64,000 bases of DNA from NCBI GenBank assembly GCA_963813725.1, contig CAWFAI010000011.1:15605-79604 (forward strand), read 5' to 3'. The notes below the pieces were generated by a model, which was given only the letters and a program-made list of their open reading frames with translations, searched no databases and was not told where the DNA came from. Origin of the DNA: VGBV01 sp963813725 (lineage in GTDB: Bacteria; Actinomycetota; Thermoleophilia; Solirubrobacterales; 70-9). Of this stretch, positions 18,136-27,279 are shown one piece after another. The translations under genes and the position numbers were made by a program. How positions within the stretch are numbered: the first letter of the stretch is position 1; each line of letters opens with the position of its first letter.

Positions 18136-19500
18136 GTGGACCGCCTCTCGATCAGGGCGAAGCTGACCGCGGCCTTCGCCGCGGCGATGGTCGTGGTCCT
18201 GGTGCTCGCCGGGCTATTCGTGTACGAGCGCGTCAGCAGCGATCTCAACGAGACGCTCGAGAACTCGCTTCGCTCGCGCTCCGACAACCTCGCCTCGCTG
18301 GTGGAGAGCACCGGCAGGCCTCCCGAGCTGAACAGCAACCTGCTCGAGGGCGAGGAGGGCTTTTCATCGGTGCTGACACCGGGGGGTCGCGTGGTCGCGT
18401 CCACACTGCCGTCTGGATCCACGCAGCCCTTGAGCTCCGCGGAGCTTGCCGTCGCCGAGAACGGGCCGGTGTTGACAGACGACCGCACGGTCGAGGGGGT
18501 CGAGGGACAGACCAGGATCCTCGCCCAGCCCGCCGACTCCGGCCCCTCTGAGTACATCGTCGTCGTCGGGGCCTCCACAGGTGACCGCGAGGAGGCGCTC
18601 GCCGGGCTCGCCGGGGCCTTCCTTGTCGGCGCCCCGATCGCGTTGCTGGTGGCCTCGGGCCTCGGCTACCTGCTCGCCGGCCGCGCCCTTGCCCCGGTCG
18701 AGGCGATGCGGCGGCGGGCGGCCGAGATCACCCTGGAGCGGAGCGGCGAGCGGCTCCCGCTGCCCAAGGCCGACGACGAGATCCACGACCTCGGCGCCAC
18801 GCTGAACACGATGCTCGACCGGATCGAGGCCTCGCTCGACCGAGAGCGGGTATTCGTCGCTGACGCCAGCCACGAGCTGCGGACCCCGTTGGCGATCCTG
18901 CGCACAGAGCTGGAGCTGGCCAAGCGCCAGCAGCGATCGCCCGAGGAGCTGAGGGCGGCGATCGCCTCGGCGGGCGAGGAGGTGGACCGCCTCTCCCGCC
19001 TCGCCGAGGACCTGCTTGTGATCGCGCGCTCAGACCAGGGGGGGCTGCCGATCAAGCGCGAGCGGGTCGAGCTAGAGCAGCTGCTTGAGCGCGTCAGCGA
19101 CCGCTTCGAGCAGCGGGCATCGGAGGCCGGGCGCTCGATCACGGTGGAGGCCCCCCGGGGTGCCGCCGCGGAGCTCGACCCGCTCCGGATAGAGCAGGCG
19201 CTCGGAAACCTGGTGGACAACGCCCTGCGCCACGGCAGCGGGCGGATCAGCCTCGGCGCCTCCGCCAACGGCGACCTAGCCGAGCTCTGGGTCACTGACC
19301 AGGGTGACGGGCTCAACACCGGATTCGAGAACCGCGCCTTCGAGCGTTTCACACGAGCGGACGAGGGTCGTACCGGAGGGGGCGCCGGTCTGGGCCTAGC
19401 GATCGTGCGCGCGATCGCGCGGGCGCACGGGGGCGACGCCAGGCCCGATGGCGCCCGGATCGTGCTGACGCTGCCCGCGGGCGGCGCCCAGGTTTCCTAA
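18136..19500 (+). CDS. sensor histidine kinase
   Basis: A 454-residue membrane kinase starting at GTG 18136. It has membrane helices at about 11-31 and 155-180 with an extracytoplasmic loop of about 120 residues, a HAMP domain, a HisKA domain with DASHELRTPLAIL (phospho-His near 246), and a HATPase domain with N-box NLVDNALRHG, DQGDG and GGGAGLGLAIVRAIARAHGG. All phosphotransfer motifs are intact. It is the cognate kinase of the preceding OmpR-type regulator. The sensor loop is not similar to a known sensor that I can name. Confidence 0.95.
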   Translation: MDRLSIRAKLTAAFAAAMVVVLVLAGLFVYERVSSDLNETLENSLRSRSDNLASLVESTGRPPELNSNLLEGEEGFSSVLTPGGRVVASTLPSGSTQPLSSAELAVAENGPVLTDDRTVEGVEGQTRILAQPADSGPSEYIVVVGASTGDREEALAGLAGAFLVGAPIALLVASGLGYLLAGRALAPVEAMRRRAAEITLERSGERLPLPKADDEIHDLGATLNTMLDRIEASLDRERVFVADASHELRTPLAILRTELELAKRQQRSPEELRAAIASAGEEVDRLSRLAEDLLVIARSDQGGLPIKRERVELEQLLERVSDRFEQRASEAGRSITVEAPRGAAAELDPLRIEQALGNLVDNALRHGSGRISLGASANGDLAELWVTDQGDGLNTGFENRAFERFTRADEGRTGGGAGLGLAIVRAIARAHGGDARPDGARIVLTLPAGGAQVS

Positions 19501-19605
19501 AGACGACTCTCACCGCCGCCTAACGGTGGTCCCATTCGCCCCCTCCAAGGTTGCGGGCGTAATCGAAACCGAGTCCCTCCGAGGGAGGGACGAAAGGAGA
19601 ATCAG

Positions 19606-19944
19606 ATGACCCGCAACAAGAAGATCATCGCCGTGGCCGCCAGCGTGGCGGCCCTGGGCGCCGGCGGCGCCGCGATCGCGAGCGCCACCGGTGCCGGCCC
19701 GCTCGGCGAGGAGAACGAGAAGCCGATCAACGGACCGGCTCTCGAGCAGGCGAGCGCCGCGGCGCTGGCCCACACCGGCCAGGGCTCGGTCTCGGACACC
19801 GAGGTCGGCGACGAGGAGAGCTACTACGAGGTCGAGGTCACCCTCGACGACGGTAGCCAGACCGACGTCCAGCTCGACCGCGACTTCAACGTCGTGGGCA
19901 GCGAGGCCGACAAGGGTGGCGAGGACGAGAAGGGTGGCCAGTAG
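19606..19944 (+). CDS. exported PepSY-like protein
   Basis: A 112-residue secreted or anchored protein. The N-terminal segment MTRNKK...AVAASVAALGAGGAAIASA is a signal or anchor, followed by one PepSY-like unit: ALEQASAAALAHTGQGSVSDTEVGDEESYYEVEVTLDDG, then VQLDRDFNVVGSE. The tail is acidic. PepSY modules bind or inhibit peptidases and often lie next to two-component systems. GAAAGGAG precedes the ATG. It follows the kinase gene by 105 bases and ends at a strong hairpin terminator. Confidence 0.85.
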   Translation: MTRNKKIIAVAASVAALGAGGAAIASATGAGPLGEENEKPINGPALEQASAAALAHTGQGSVSDTEVGDEESYYEVEVTLDDGSQTDVQLDRDFNVVGSEADKGGEDEKGGQ

Positions 19945-19973
19945 GCCCCTCCCCGATCCCGCACCCGATCGAT

Positions 19974-20004
19974 GACAAGGGCCCGCCGACGGCGGGCCCT
20001 TGTC
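19974..20004. terminator. strong bidirectional hairpin terminator
   Basis: Perfect 14-bp arms (GACAAGGGCCCGCC, 19974-19987, and its complement 19991-20004) around a GAC loop. It lies between the two convergent PepSY-like genes and can serve both. Confidence 0.85.
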
Positions 20005-20034
20005 GTTGCGGTTCGAGCTACAGGTCGAAGGCGG

Positions 20035-20391
20035 CTACTCGCTGCCTTCGTCCTCCTCGCCCTCGCCCTCCTCGTCCTCGCCGCCGCTGTCGTCATCCGC
20101 GGCGGTTCCGACCGAGTCGAACTGACCACTGACGTGAACCTCTACCTGCGAGCCGTCGGGGCGCTCAACCTCGACCTCGTAGACGCCGGCGCCGTCCCCA
20201 TCCTGCTTCTCGACCTCGAGCACGGTGCCGCCGCCGACCTGGTCGAGCGCCGCGGCCTTGGCCCTGTCGGCGTTCGGCCCGGTCACCTGCTCCTCGGACT
20301 CGCCGCCGACGCCGTAGGCGATCCCGATCCCCCCGGCCGCGAGCACCACGACTGCGATGCCGGCGATCAGGACCTTGCGATTGATGTTCAT
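20035..20391 (-). CDS. exported PepSY-like protein with acidic tail
   Basis: A 118-residue protein with an N-terminal hydrophobic anchor (KVLIAGIAVVVLAAGGIGIAYG), one PepSY-like unit (ADRAKAAALDQVGGGTVLEVEKQDGDGAGVYEVEVERPDG) and an extremely acidic C-terminus of Glu/Asp/Gly/Ser. It is a distant paralogue of the convergent gene at 19606-19944, and the pair share a terminator. The acidic tail could bind cations or act as a decoy propeptide; this is speculative. Confidence 0.85.
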   Translation of the reverse strand: MNINRKVLIAGIAVVVLAAGGIGIAYGVGGESEEQVTGPNADRAKAAALDQVGGGTVLEVEKQDGDGAGVYEVEVERPDGSQVEVHVSGQFDSVGTAADDDSGGEDEEGEGEEDEGSE

Positions 20392-20609
20392 CAGGCTGTC
20401 CCTTTCAAATGGGTTGGTGTTGCAGCCGCTGTCGTAGCGCCCGGGGATGAGTTGGGGATGAGCCGGGCGTGAGGTGGGCCGGATCTGCGCTGTCCGGAGG
20501 CACTCATCCCGGCCTCATCGGGACCTAATAGGACTCTCATCCGCGATCGCGAGGGTGGCCGTGCATCTGTCAAGCGGCCGACTCCCCGGCCCAACAGAAG
20601 GAGAATGAG

Positions 20610-21378
20610 ATGAGCGCCAGCACCATCAGGAAGCCGATCGCGGCAGTCGCGCTGCTCGCCATTGCAATCGGGATTACGGCCTGTGGCGGCGACGACGAAG
20701 GCAACGGCAACTCGGGCGGCAGCTCATCGCTGCCGACCGGCAGCGAGCCGGCCAACCTCGATCCGGCGGAGTTCACGACGGAGATCACCAACCCCTATTG
20801 GCCGATGGCCGTCGGCAGCAAATGGGTCTACAGGGAGGAGGACCCCGAGGGCGACCTCAGGGTCGAGGTGACGGTGACCGACCAGACCAAGCGGATCGCG
20901 AACGGGGTCGAGGCCCGCGTGGTCCACGACGAGGTCAGCCGAGGCGGCGAGCCCGTCGAGATCACCGACGACTGGTACGCCCAGGACGCCGACGGCACCA
21001 TCTGGTACCTCGGCGAGGACACCGCCGAGTACGAGAACGGCAAGGTCGTCTCGCGCGAGGGCTCGTTCGAGGCGGGCGTGGACGGCGCCGAGGCCGGCGT
21101 GATCATGCCTGGCGACCCGCAGCCCGGGCATGGAGTACCGCCAGGAGTACCTGGAGGGCGAGGCCGAGGACTTCGCCTCGGTGCTCGGGTTCGCGCTCCA
21201 GGTCGAGGTCCCCGCGGGCCGCTACGACAACGTGCTGCAGACGCAGGACGTGAACCCGCTCGGGGACCCCCAGCAGGTGGAGAACAAGTTCTTCGCCAAG
21301 GACGTGGGCCCGCTGCTGACCCTCGACCTCACCGGCCCGGGCCGCGAGGAGCTGGTCAGCTACACGCCTGGCGGCTGA
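20610..21378 (+). CDS. putative lipoprotein of unknown function, +1 frameshift
   Basis: It starts at ATG 20610 with a lipoprotein signal (IAIGITACGGDD; lipid-modified Cys near residue 25) and a Ser/Gly linker. The folded part begins NPYWPMAVGSKWVYREEDPEGD and continues VTVTDQTKRIANGVEARVVHD, DDWYAQDADGTIWYLGED. One extra G in the run at 21126-21128 breaks the frame; without it the protein continues MEYRQEYLEGEAEDFASVLG to TGA 21378 (about 255 residues). WYAQD.dGtvWYfGE is a pattern I recall from secreted actinobacterial hypotheticals; no enzymatic role is known. Confidence 0.8.
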
Positions 21379-21464
21379 CCCGGCTGAGATACTGGCGCGG
21401 CGCCGGGACCGCCCGGCGCCGCGCCCGCACAGGGCGCGCGTTGGGGATAACGAAAGGGAGAGAT

Positions 21465-22076
21465 ATGAGTGCGAACAGGCTCGGCGCTTTGACGGGCGTC
21501 GGCTTCGCGGTTTTTCTGATCGCCAGCTTCGTGGTGGCGGGAGAGCCGCCCGCGCAGGACGACTCCACCCAGGAGATCGTCGATTTCTATACCGACAACG
21601 ATGACCAGGTCTGGATCGGCGTCTCGCTGTCCATGATCGCGGCGACGCTCCTGGTGCTCTTTGGGGGCTACCTGCGAAAGGTGCTCCGCGCGGCAGAGGG
21701 AGAGGGACACATGCTCTCCTCCGTCGTGCTTGCCGGAGCGACGATCGTCGCCGTAGGCGCCGCGATCGACGCGACCCTGAGCGTTGCGCTGGTCGAAACG
21801 GTCGACGACATCGACCCGACCGCACTGCAGGCGATAAACGCGGTCTGGAACAACGACTACATCCCGATCGGCTTGGGCGCGATGATCCTCAGCCTGTCAG
21901 CGGGACTGTCGATTGTCCGCCACGGCGCTCTGCCCGCCTGGCTCGGTTGGGCCGCGATCGTCTTCGCCGTGATCGCGGTGACGCCGATCGGCTTCGCCGG
22001 GGTCATCGGCACCGCCCTCTGGATCATCGTCGTCAGCATCATGCTGGCGATGCGGGCCGACTCGCCCGCGACATAG
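21465..22076 (+). CDS. multi-pass membrane protein of unknown function
   Basis: A 203-residue protein from ATG 21465, preceded by AAAGGGAGAG. Hydrophobic segments lie at about 8-26, 50-70, 86-108, 133-150, 158-178 and 180-197. The first extracytoplasmic loop has the acidic pattern QDDSTQEIVDFYTDNDDQVWIGV, seen in DUF4386-like or similar actinobacterial membrane proteins. No catalytic motif is visible. It follows the frameshifted lipoprotein in the same direction with an 86-base gap. Confidence 0.85.
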   Translation: MSANRLGALTGVGFAVFLIASFVVAGEPPAQDDSTQEIVDFYTDNDDQVWIGVSLSMIAATLLVLFGGYLRKVLRAAEGEGHMLSSVVLAGATIVAVGAAIDATLSVALVETVDDIDPTALQAINAVWNNDYIPIGLGAMILSLSAGLSIVRHGALPAWLGWAAIVFAVIAVTPIGFAGVIGTALWIIVVSIMLAMRADSPAT

Positions 22077-22178
22077 CGTCCCCCCAGACATAGCGTCCCT
22101 CGAGGATGCGCGCATTTGATCCCGACCGCGTCGGGCGGTTCGCGATCGCGCCTTGACGCGGTTGTTAATGATGTGGGG

Positions 22179-22448
22179 GTGACCACCTGCATGCACCTCG
22201 ACACGATCAAGGTCGAAACGCCGGCCGAGGTTCCGGGCTGCGAGGACTGCCTCAAGATCGGCGCCCGGTGGGTGCACCTGCGCCTCTGCCGAGAATGCGG
22301 ACACATCGGTTGCTGCGACAGCTCGCCCAACCGCCACGCGTCCGCCCACGCAAACGAAAGCGGTCACCCGATCGTCAGCTCGCTTGAGCCCGGCGAGGAC
22401 TGGTACTGGTGCTACGTGGACGAGGTCGCGTTCGAGGTCGCGGGTTGA
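22179..22448 (+). CDS. UBP-type zinc-finger protein
   Basis: An 89-residue protein from GTG 22179. Its Cys/His pattern TCMHLDTI, GCEDCLKIG, HLRLCRECGHIGCCDSS, then HASAHANESGHPIVSS is a complete UBP-type (ubiquitin-hydrolase-like) zinc finger. In eukaryotes the fold binds the free ubiquitin C-terminus. Bacterial stand-alone copies are common in actinobacteria and their ligand is unknown. Its TGA overlaps the TTG start of the YceI gene (TTGA), indicating translational coupling. Confidence 0.9.
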   Translation: MTTCMHLDTIKVETPAEVPGCEDCLKIGARWVHLRLCRECGHIGCCDSSPNRHASAHANESGHPIVSSLEPGEDWYWCYVDEVAFEVAG

Positions 22449-23035
22449 GCCAGACCTGGATCTTCGAGCCGGGACACACCGCAGCCGAGTTCCGCGCCCG
22501 CCACATGATGGTGACCTGGGTGCGGGGCATGTTCAAGGACATCCACGGCCAAATCGAGTTCGACCTCGACGACTGCCTGGCCACAACCTGGGAGAGCGAG
22601 ATCGACGCCGCTGGCCTCTGGACCGGGGAGCCCGTCCGCGACGAGCACCTGCGCAGCGCCGACTTCTTCGACGTCGAAAACCATCCAAAGATCTCGATGT
22701 CGGGCCGCTTCACTGAGCGCGCCGGGGTCAATCACTTCAAGGCGCTGGCGGAGCTGACCATCCGAGGGGTCACCCGCGAGCTGCCGCTCGACGTCCACTA
22801 CCTCGGGCAGTGGACGACGTCCTTCTGGGTGGGCGATGAGAACAAGGGCGAGATGCGTCGGATCGGCATCGCGGCGGCAGCCAGGTTGAACCGCCACGAC
22901 TTTGGGGTGTCGTGGCAGGACGAACTCCCCGGGGGCGGAGTCGTCGCGGGCAACGAGATCGAGCTCAGATTCGACCTCGAGGCGATTGCGCTGGATGACC
23001 TCGAGCGCACCGGCGTGATCGAGTACTACCGCTAG
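22445..23035 (+). CDS. YceI-family lipid-binding protein
   Basis: About 196 residues from TTG 22445, chosen because it overlaps the preceding stop and gives the typical start SQTWIFEPGHTAAEFRARHMMV. The YceI lipocalin-like barrel is recognisable by VRGMFKDIHGQIEFD, SADFFDVENHPKISM and LTIRGVTRELPLDVH. These proteins bind isoprenoid or amide lipids; this one has no signal peptide. The C-terminus overlaps the convergent amine-oxidase gene by 4 bases. Confidence 0.92.
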   Translation: MSQTWIFEPGHTAAEFRARHMMVTWVRGMFKDIHGQIEFDLDDCLATTWESEIDAAGLWTGEPVRDEHLRSADFFDVENHPKISMSGRFTERAGVNHFKALAELTIRGVTRELPLDVHYLGQWTTSFWVGDENKGEMRRIGIAAAARLNRHDFGVSWQDELPGGGVVAGNEIELRFDLEAIALDDLERTGVIEYYR

Positions 23036-24228
23036 GCGAGGACCTGGCGGGCCGCGCGCTGACCGCTGCGGAGCGCCCCCTCCATCAGCCCGTGCCACTC
23101 CCCGGCGGTGTGCTCGCCGGCGAAGTGGAGCGGCCCGATCGGCCGGGCCAGGTCCTCGTCGCGCAGGGGCATGCTGATGCTCCGCGCCGAGTAGGCGCCC
23201 CGCACCCAGGGGTCGTCGTGCCAGGTGGAGAGCAAAGCCGAATCCGGGTCTGAGTCCAGCTCGAGCTCGGCGCGCAGCCTCGCGAGCGCGGTGACCCAGG
23301 TCGCGGGACCGTCGGCGGTGAGGGACTCGATCGCCGCCGTAGTGCCGGTGTATCCCGTCAGGAACGGCGCCGGCTCGCCGTCGGCGCCCAGCTGCGTGTA
23401 GGACCAGAAGTGCCCCGCGACCGACATGATCGCGCTGGGCTCGGCCGGGGCGCGCATCGGTAGGAACAGCTTCGCGTTCTGCCCGTACTCGACCCCCGCG
23501 AGGGCGTCGGCCGTGGCGCCCTGCAGCGGCGGGTCGAACTTGACCTCGGCCAACGGCCTTGTGGGAATCGCGATCACCGCGGCGTCGGCCTCGACCTCGG
23601 CATCGTCGGTCGCGGCGGTGACAGAGCCGTCCGACCAGCGCACCCGCCGCACCGGCGAGCTCAGCGTCAGCGCGTCGCCGAGCTCCGCGGCCAGGGCGTC
23701 GGCCAGGCGCATGTTGCCGCCCTCGAGCGTGAAGTTGTCGAAGTCCCCGAAGGTGGATGCGCCCTCGTCCAGCACCGAGACCTCGAGGTCCTCGACCGGG
23801 TGGCCGTTGGAGATCGCGACCCTGGTCTTGATCAGCGTCGACACCGGCGGGTCGAGCCGCAGGGAATCGATCGCTTCGCCCGCGCTGACGGCGGCCTGCG
23901 GCGGGCCGGCGCCGATGCGCTCGAAGGCCGACTCGAGGTCCGACCAGGCGACCGACTCCTCCCCGACCGGGATCCGCCGCCCGTAGGGGGTGCCCTTGCG
24001 GACAAGCGGGATCCCGAAGCGGGCCGCCAGCTCCTCCATCAACTCGTAGCCCGGCAGGATGAACTCGGCGCCGCGCTCGAGCATCGCCCCCTCGAACGGC
24101 ACGGACCAGACCCGACCCCCCACCCGGTCGCGCGCCTCCAGCACCGACACCTCGGCGCCGCCGGCCCGTAGGACGTCGGCCGCCGCCAGTCCGGCGTAGC
24201 CGGCGCCGATGACGACGACGCGCTTCAA
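23032..24228 (-). CDS. flavin-containing amine oxidase
   Basis: A 398-residue FAD-dependent oxidase of the monoamine/polyamine oxidase family. The dinucleotide-binding motif VVIGAGYAGLAAADVL (4-19), EARDRVGGRVW (35-45) and the C-terminal FAGEHTAGEWHGLMEGALRSGQRAA (FAD-binding, near residue 370) are intact. It is the last gene of a tight four-gene operon: potD-like, nitrilase, phosphotriesterase-like, this gene (7-base gap upstream). The context suggests oxidation of an imported amine or polyamine to an aldehyde. A second, different amine oxidase lies at 28280-29602. Confidence 0.93.
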   Translation of the reverse strand: MKRVVVIGAGYAGLAAADVLRAGGAEVSVLEARDRVGGRVWSVPFEGAMLERGAEFILPGYELMEELAARFGIPLVRKGTPYGRRIPVGEESVAWSDLESAFERIGAGPPQAAVSAGEAIDSLRLDPPVSTLIKTRVAISNGHPVEDLEVSVLDEGASTFGDFDNFTLEGGNMRLADALAAELGDALTLSSPVRRVRWSDGSVTAATDDAEVEADAAVIAIPTRPLAEVKFDPPLQGATADALAGVEYGQNAKLFLPMRAPAEPSAIMSVAGHFWSYTQLGADGEPAPFLTGYTGTTAAIESLTADGPATWVTALARLRAELELDSDPDSALLSTWHDDPWVRGAYSARSISMPLRDEDLARPIGPLHFAGEHTAGEWHGLMEGALRSGQRAARQVLA

Positions 24229-24235
24229 CGTCCCT

Positions 24236-25198
24236 TCAGCGACCGAGCCACCGCTTGGGGTTCTCGACCAGCATCGTCTCGAGCTGCTCGTCGGTCATGC
24301 CGGACTCCTTCAGCGTCGGGATCACCGACTCGAACAGGAAGGTCATGCTCCAGTCCTTGGCCAGCGGCTCGAGCTGCTCGATCATCTCGGGCGGGTACCA
24401 ATCGAGGCCGGCCGCGATCGGGATGTCGAAGTCCTGGGAGAGGAACATGCGCTCGGCGTAGCCCTTCTCCAGCAACGCGGTGACCGTCGCGTTGCGCTTC
24501 TCGGTCGGCAGGAAGATGTCTAGCCCGTAGCGGTCCATGCCGATGTACACGCCCTTCTCCAGCAGGCCCTCGATGTAGCCCAGGTCGTCCGAGTCGCCGG
24601 TGTGGGCGATCTGGATCTTCTCGGGCGCCACCCCCTCCTCGAGGAGGATCTCGACTTGGTCCCGGCCCGTGTTCGAGGCCGGGCGCGAGTGGGCCATGAT
24701 CGGCGCAGCGGTCCGCAGCGAGGCGCGTGCGGCGGCGCGGTGCAGCTTCTCGACGTTCTCGGTGATCCCAGGCTCGTCGGCGGCACACTTGAGGAAGGCG
24801 GCCTTGGCCTCGGTGTCCTGCATCCCCTGCTCGATGTCGTGGACGTAGAGGCCGGCGATGAAGTCCGCGTCGCGGGTCGTCAGGAACATCGGCAGGTAGT
24901 CATAGGTGTAGATCCCTGTGCAGGCGACGATCTGCAGGCCCGTCTCCGAGGCGAGCTTCTGCAGGGTCGAGACATCGCGGCCGAGCAGCATCGCGGTCGG
25001 CTCCACCACCGTCTTCACCTCGTGGGCCTTCACCGCCTCGGCCGACTCGATCGCCAGCTGCCACTCCTGGTCGCGGTCGCGGACGTGCGGCCACTGCGCC
25101 GTCACCGCCTCGTCGCCCGAAAAGAAGTGTTCGTGGATCAGCGTCAGGCCGAGCTCGTCGGCGTCGATCGCTCCGTTCACTCCCTCCACGCTCGCCAT
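24236..25198 (-). CDS. phosphotriesterase-family metal hydrolase
   Basis: A 320-residue amidohydrolase-superfamily protein of the phosphotriesterase/lactonase group. Metal ligands are visible as HEH (residues 22-24), a Lys in AAFLKCAAD for the bridging carbamate, His in PIMAHSRP and IQIAHTGDSDD, and Asp in FLSQDFDIP. All six are present. Natural substrates of such proteins are usually lactones or phosphoesters. Inside an amine-catabolism operon a lactam or lactone derived from an oxidised polyamine is a reasonable guess, but unproven. Confidence 0.92.
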   Translation of the reverse strand: MASVEGVNGAIDADELGLTLIHEHFFSGDEAVTAQWPHVRDRDQEWQLAIESAEAVKAHEVKTVVEPTAMLLGRDVSTLQKLASETGLQIVACTGIYTYDYLPMFLTTRDADFIAGLYVHDIEQGMQDTEAKAAFLKCAADEPGITENVEKLHRAAARASLRTAAPIMAHSRPASNTGRDQVEILLEEGVAPEKIQIAHTGDSDDLGYIEGLLEKGVYIGMDRYGLDIFLPTEKRNATVTALLEKGYAERMFLSQDFDIPIAAGLDWYPPEMIEQLEPLAKDWSMTFLFESVIPTLKESGMTDEQLETMLVENPKRWLGR

Positions 25199-25239
25199 CC
25201 GGGCTCCTCTCCTTCGTCGGCCTTACCTGGCCGCGGATC

Positions 25240-26103
25240 CTATTCCGGCGATTCGGGCGGCCGCACGCTGCCCCCGTACATCGGAAGCTCGATCCCCGGC
25301 CCGGTGCGGATGATCTGCTCCCACATGCGGCTAACGCCGCCGGTGCCGTACTCGCGCACCCGCGCGACCGCGTCCAGGTCGAGCACGTCGGTGAGCAGCT
25401 CCTCCCCCTCCCCGGCCTGGAGCCGCACCAGGCCCTCGGGGTCGACGATCAGGCTTCGCCCCAGCGCCGCCGGCTGCGCGGCGTTGAGGTTGACGACGTA
25501 GAGCTGGTTGGCGATCGCGTTGGCCCGGGCCAGGATCAGCTCCGAGGGGCGATCGCTGGTCGTGGTCAGGGTCGGCTGGATCACGACCTCGGCCCCCATC
25601 CACGCGAGCTGGCGGAAGGTCTCGGGGAAGGCCCCGTCATAGCAGACGGCCAGGCCCACCCTGCCCACCTCGGGGATCTCGAAGGTGACGAACTCCCCTC
25701 CCGCCTCGCTCGACTCGTGCGGCTGCCAGGGGAACACCTTGCGGTAGCGCGCGACCAGCTCGCCCTCGGGCGAGAGCACCGGCACCGTGTTGTGGATTCG
25801 CCCCGAGGAGGAGCGCTCGTAGATGGAGCCCGCGACCAGCCAGACGCCGGCGTCGCGAGCCAGCCGCCCCAGGCGCTCGGTCATCGCACCCGGGATCTCG
25901 ACGGCGACCTGCTCGGTGTAGCCGGCGCCCTCGTCGAGCAGCTCGGGCACGGCCGCCAGGTGCAGCTCGGGCAGGACCACGAGCTGGGCGTGGGGGGAGA
26001 TGCCCCGCACCCGCGGCAGCCGCTCGGCGAGCCGCTCGAGCGTCGCATCGGGGTCTCGGAAGACGGGCGCCGTCTGTAGCGCGGCTATCGAGAGCGCGCG
26101 CAC
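25240..26103 (-). CDS. carbon-nitrogen hydrolase (nitrilase superfamily)
   Basis: A 287-residue cytoplasmic amidase-like enzyme. The Glu-Lys-Cys triad is complete: Glu in VVLPELHL, Lys in ARYRKVFPW and Cys in VGLAVCYDGAFPE. The order and spacing fit the superfamily; relatives include N-carbamoylputrescine amidase and omega-amidase. It begins 3 bases downstream of the PotD stop, so it is cotranscribed with the transporter gene. Hydrolysis of a carbamoyl- or acyl-polyamine fits the neighbourhood. Confidence 0.93.
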   Translation of the reverse strand: MRALSIAALQTAPVFRDPDATLERLAERLPRVRGISPHAQLVVLPELHLAAVPELLDEGAGYTEQVAVEIPGAMTERLGRLARDAGVWLVAGSIYERSSSGRIHNTVPVLSPEGELVARYRKVFPWQPHESSEAGGEFVTFEIPEVGRVGLAVCYDGAFPETFRQLAWMGAEVVIQPTLTTTSDRPSELILARANAIANQLYVVNLNAAQPAALGRSLIVDPEGLVRLQAGEGEELLTDVLDLDAVARVREYGTGGVSRMWEQIIRTGPGIELPMYGGSVRPPESPE

Positions 26104-26106
26104 GGG

Positions 26107-27255
26107 CTATCCGGTGGCCACCTGCTCGAAGGCCTGGGTCACCTTCTGCCCGAGCTCACCGGGGAGCACCGGCTCGAACGTGCAGTCCTTGGTGAACCCC
26201 TCCGAGGGGAAGATCAGCTCGTTCTCGGCCAGCGCCGGATCGCGCTCGGCGAGGATCTCCTTGACGCCCTTGACGGGGGTCACGTAGTTGACGTACTCGG
26301 CTATGTCCGCCTGGACCTCGGGGTCGTAGACGAAGTTGATGAACTCGTGCGCCGCCGCGACGTTCGGGGCGCCGACCGGGACCTCGAGGCTGGTCGACCA
26401 CAACATGCAACCTTCCTCGGGCATCACGAACTCGATGTTCTCGTCGTCGGCCTGGAGCTGGACCGCGTCACCTGACCAGCCCAGCACGAAGTCGACGTTG
26501 CCGGCCTTGAGGTCGTTGATGTAGTCGTTGCCGGTGAAGCGCCGGATCTGGCCGGAGTCCGCCGCCTCGCCGATCTTGTCGACGGCGGCGAGCCACTCCT
26601 CCTCGGTCGCCTCGTCGGGGTCGATGCCCATGCACTTCAGCGTCATGGGCACGGTGTCGCGCATCTCGCTCAGCAGCGTCACCCGGCCCTTGTACTCGGG
26701 GTCGAACAGGTCGCAGATCGAGCTCACCTCGGGCGCGAGGTCCTTGCGGACGATCAACCCGGTCATGCCGCTCTGCCAGGGCACGGTGAAGTCGCGCTCG
26801 GGATCGGCGGCGGCGTCGCGCAGCGGCTCGATCAGGTTCGCCTCGACGTTGGGGAGCGCCTCCTTGTCGAGCGTCTGGATCTGGCCCTGCTCGTGCATCT
26901 GGGCGGCGAGCCAGTCGCTGACGGTGATCAGGCTGCGGCCGCCGGACTGGCCCTCGGCCAGCAACGGCTGGACCTTCCCGAAGAACTGCTGGTTGTCGTT
27001 GATCTCCTCGATCCACTCGACCTCGACGCCGGTCTGCTGTTCGAACTCGTCCAGCGTGTTGCCCTCGCCCTTGTCGATGAAGAGCGGCCACTGCGCGACG
27101 GTGAGCTTGCCCTCGACCGGGCCGGAGGCGTCCGCCTGCGGCGCCGGCTCGTCGCTTCCGCCGCCCACCTCGTCGTCGCCGCCGCAGGCTGCGATCGCGG
27201 TCGCCAGCGAGGCGACCAGCAGCATTGCCACCAGGGCCCGAGTCCGCTCCTTCAT
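26107..27255 (-). CDS. spermidine/putrescine-type ABC transporter substrate-binding lipoprotein
   Basis: A 382-residue PotD-like extracellular solute-binding lipoprotein. The lipobox AIAACGG puts the lipidated Cys at about residue 24. The body shows VAQWPLFIDKG, LDEFEQQTGVEVEW, DFTVPWQSGMTGLIVRKDL, DPEYKGRVTLLSEMRDT and a C-terminal AHEFINFVYDPEVQADIAEYVNYVTPV, all typical of PotD/PotF. No PotA, PotB or PotC gene is in the window. It is first in a four-gene operon. Its promoter region holds a perfect palindrome at 27280-27302 between it and the divergent TetR gene. Confidence 0.92.
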   Translation of the reverse strand: MKERTRALVAMLLVASLATAIAACGGDDEVGGGSDEPAPQADASGPVEGKLTVAQWPLFIDKGEGNTLDEFEQQTGVEVEWIEEINDNQQFFGKVQPLLAEGQSGGRSLITVSDWLAAQMHEQGQIQTLDKEALPNVEANLIEPLRDAAADPERDFTVPWQSGMTGLIVRKDLAPEVSSICDLFDPEYKGRVTLLSEMRDTVPMTLKCMGIDPDEATEEEWLAAVDKIGEAADSGQIRRFTGNDYINDLKAGNVDFVLGWSGDAVQLQADDENIEFVMPEEGCMLWSTSLEVPVGAPNVAAAHEFINFVYDPEVQADIAEYVNYVTPVKGVKEILAERDPALAENELIFPSEGFTKDCTFEPVLPGELGQKVTQAFEQVATG

Positions 27256-27279
27256 CCTCTCCCTCTCCTCTCAAAGCAG

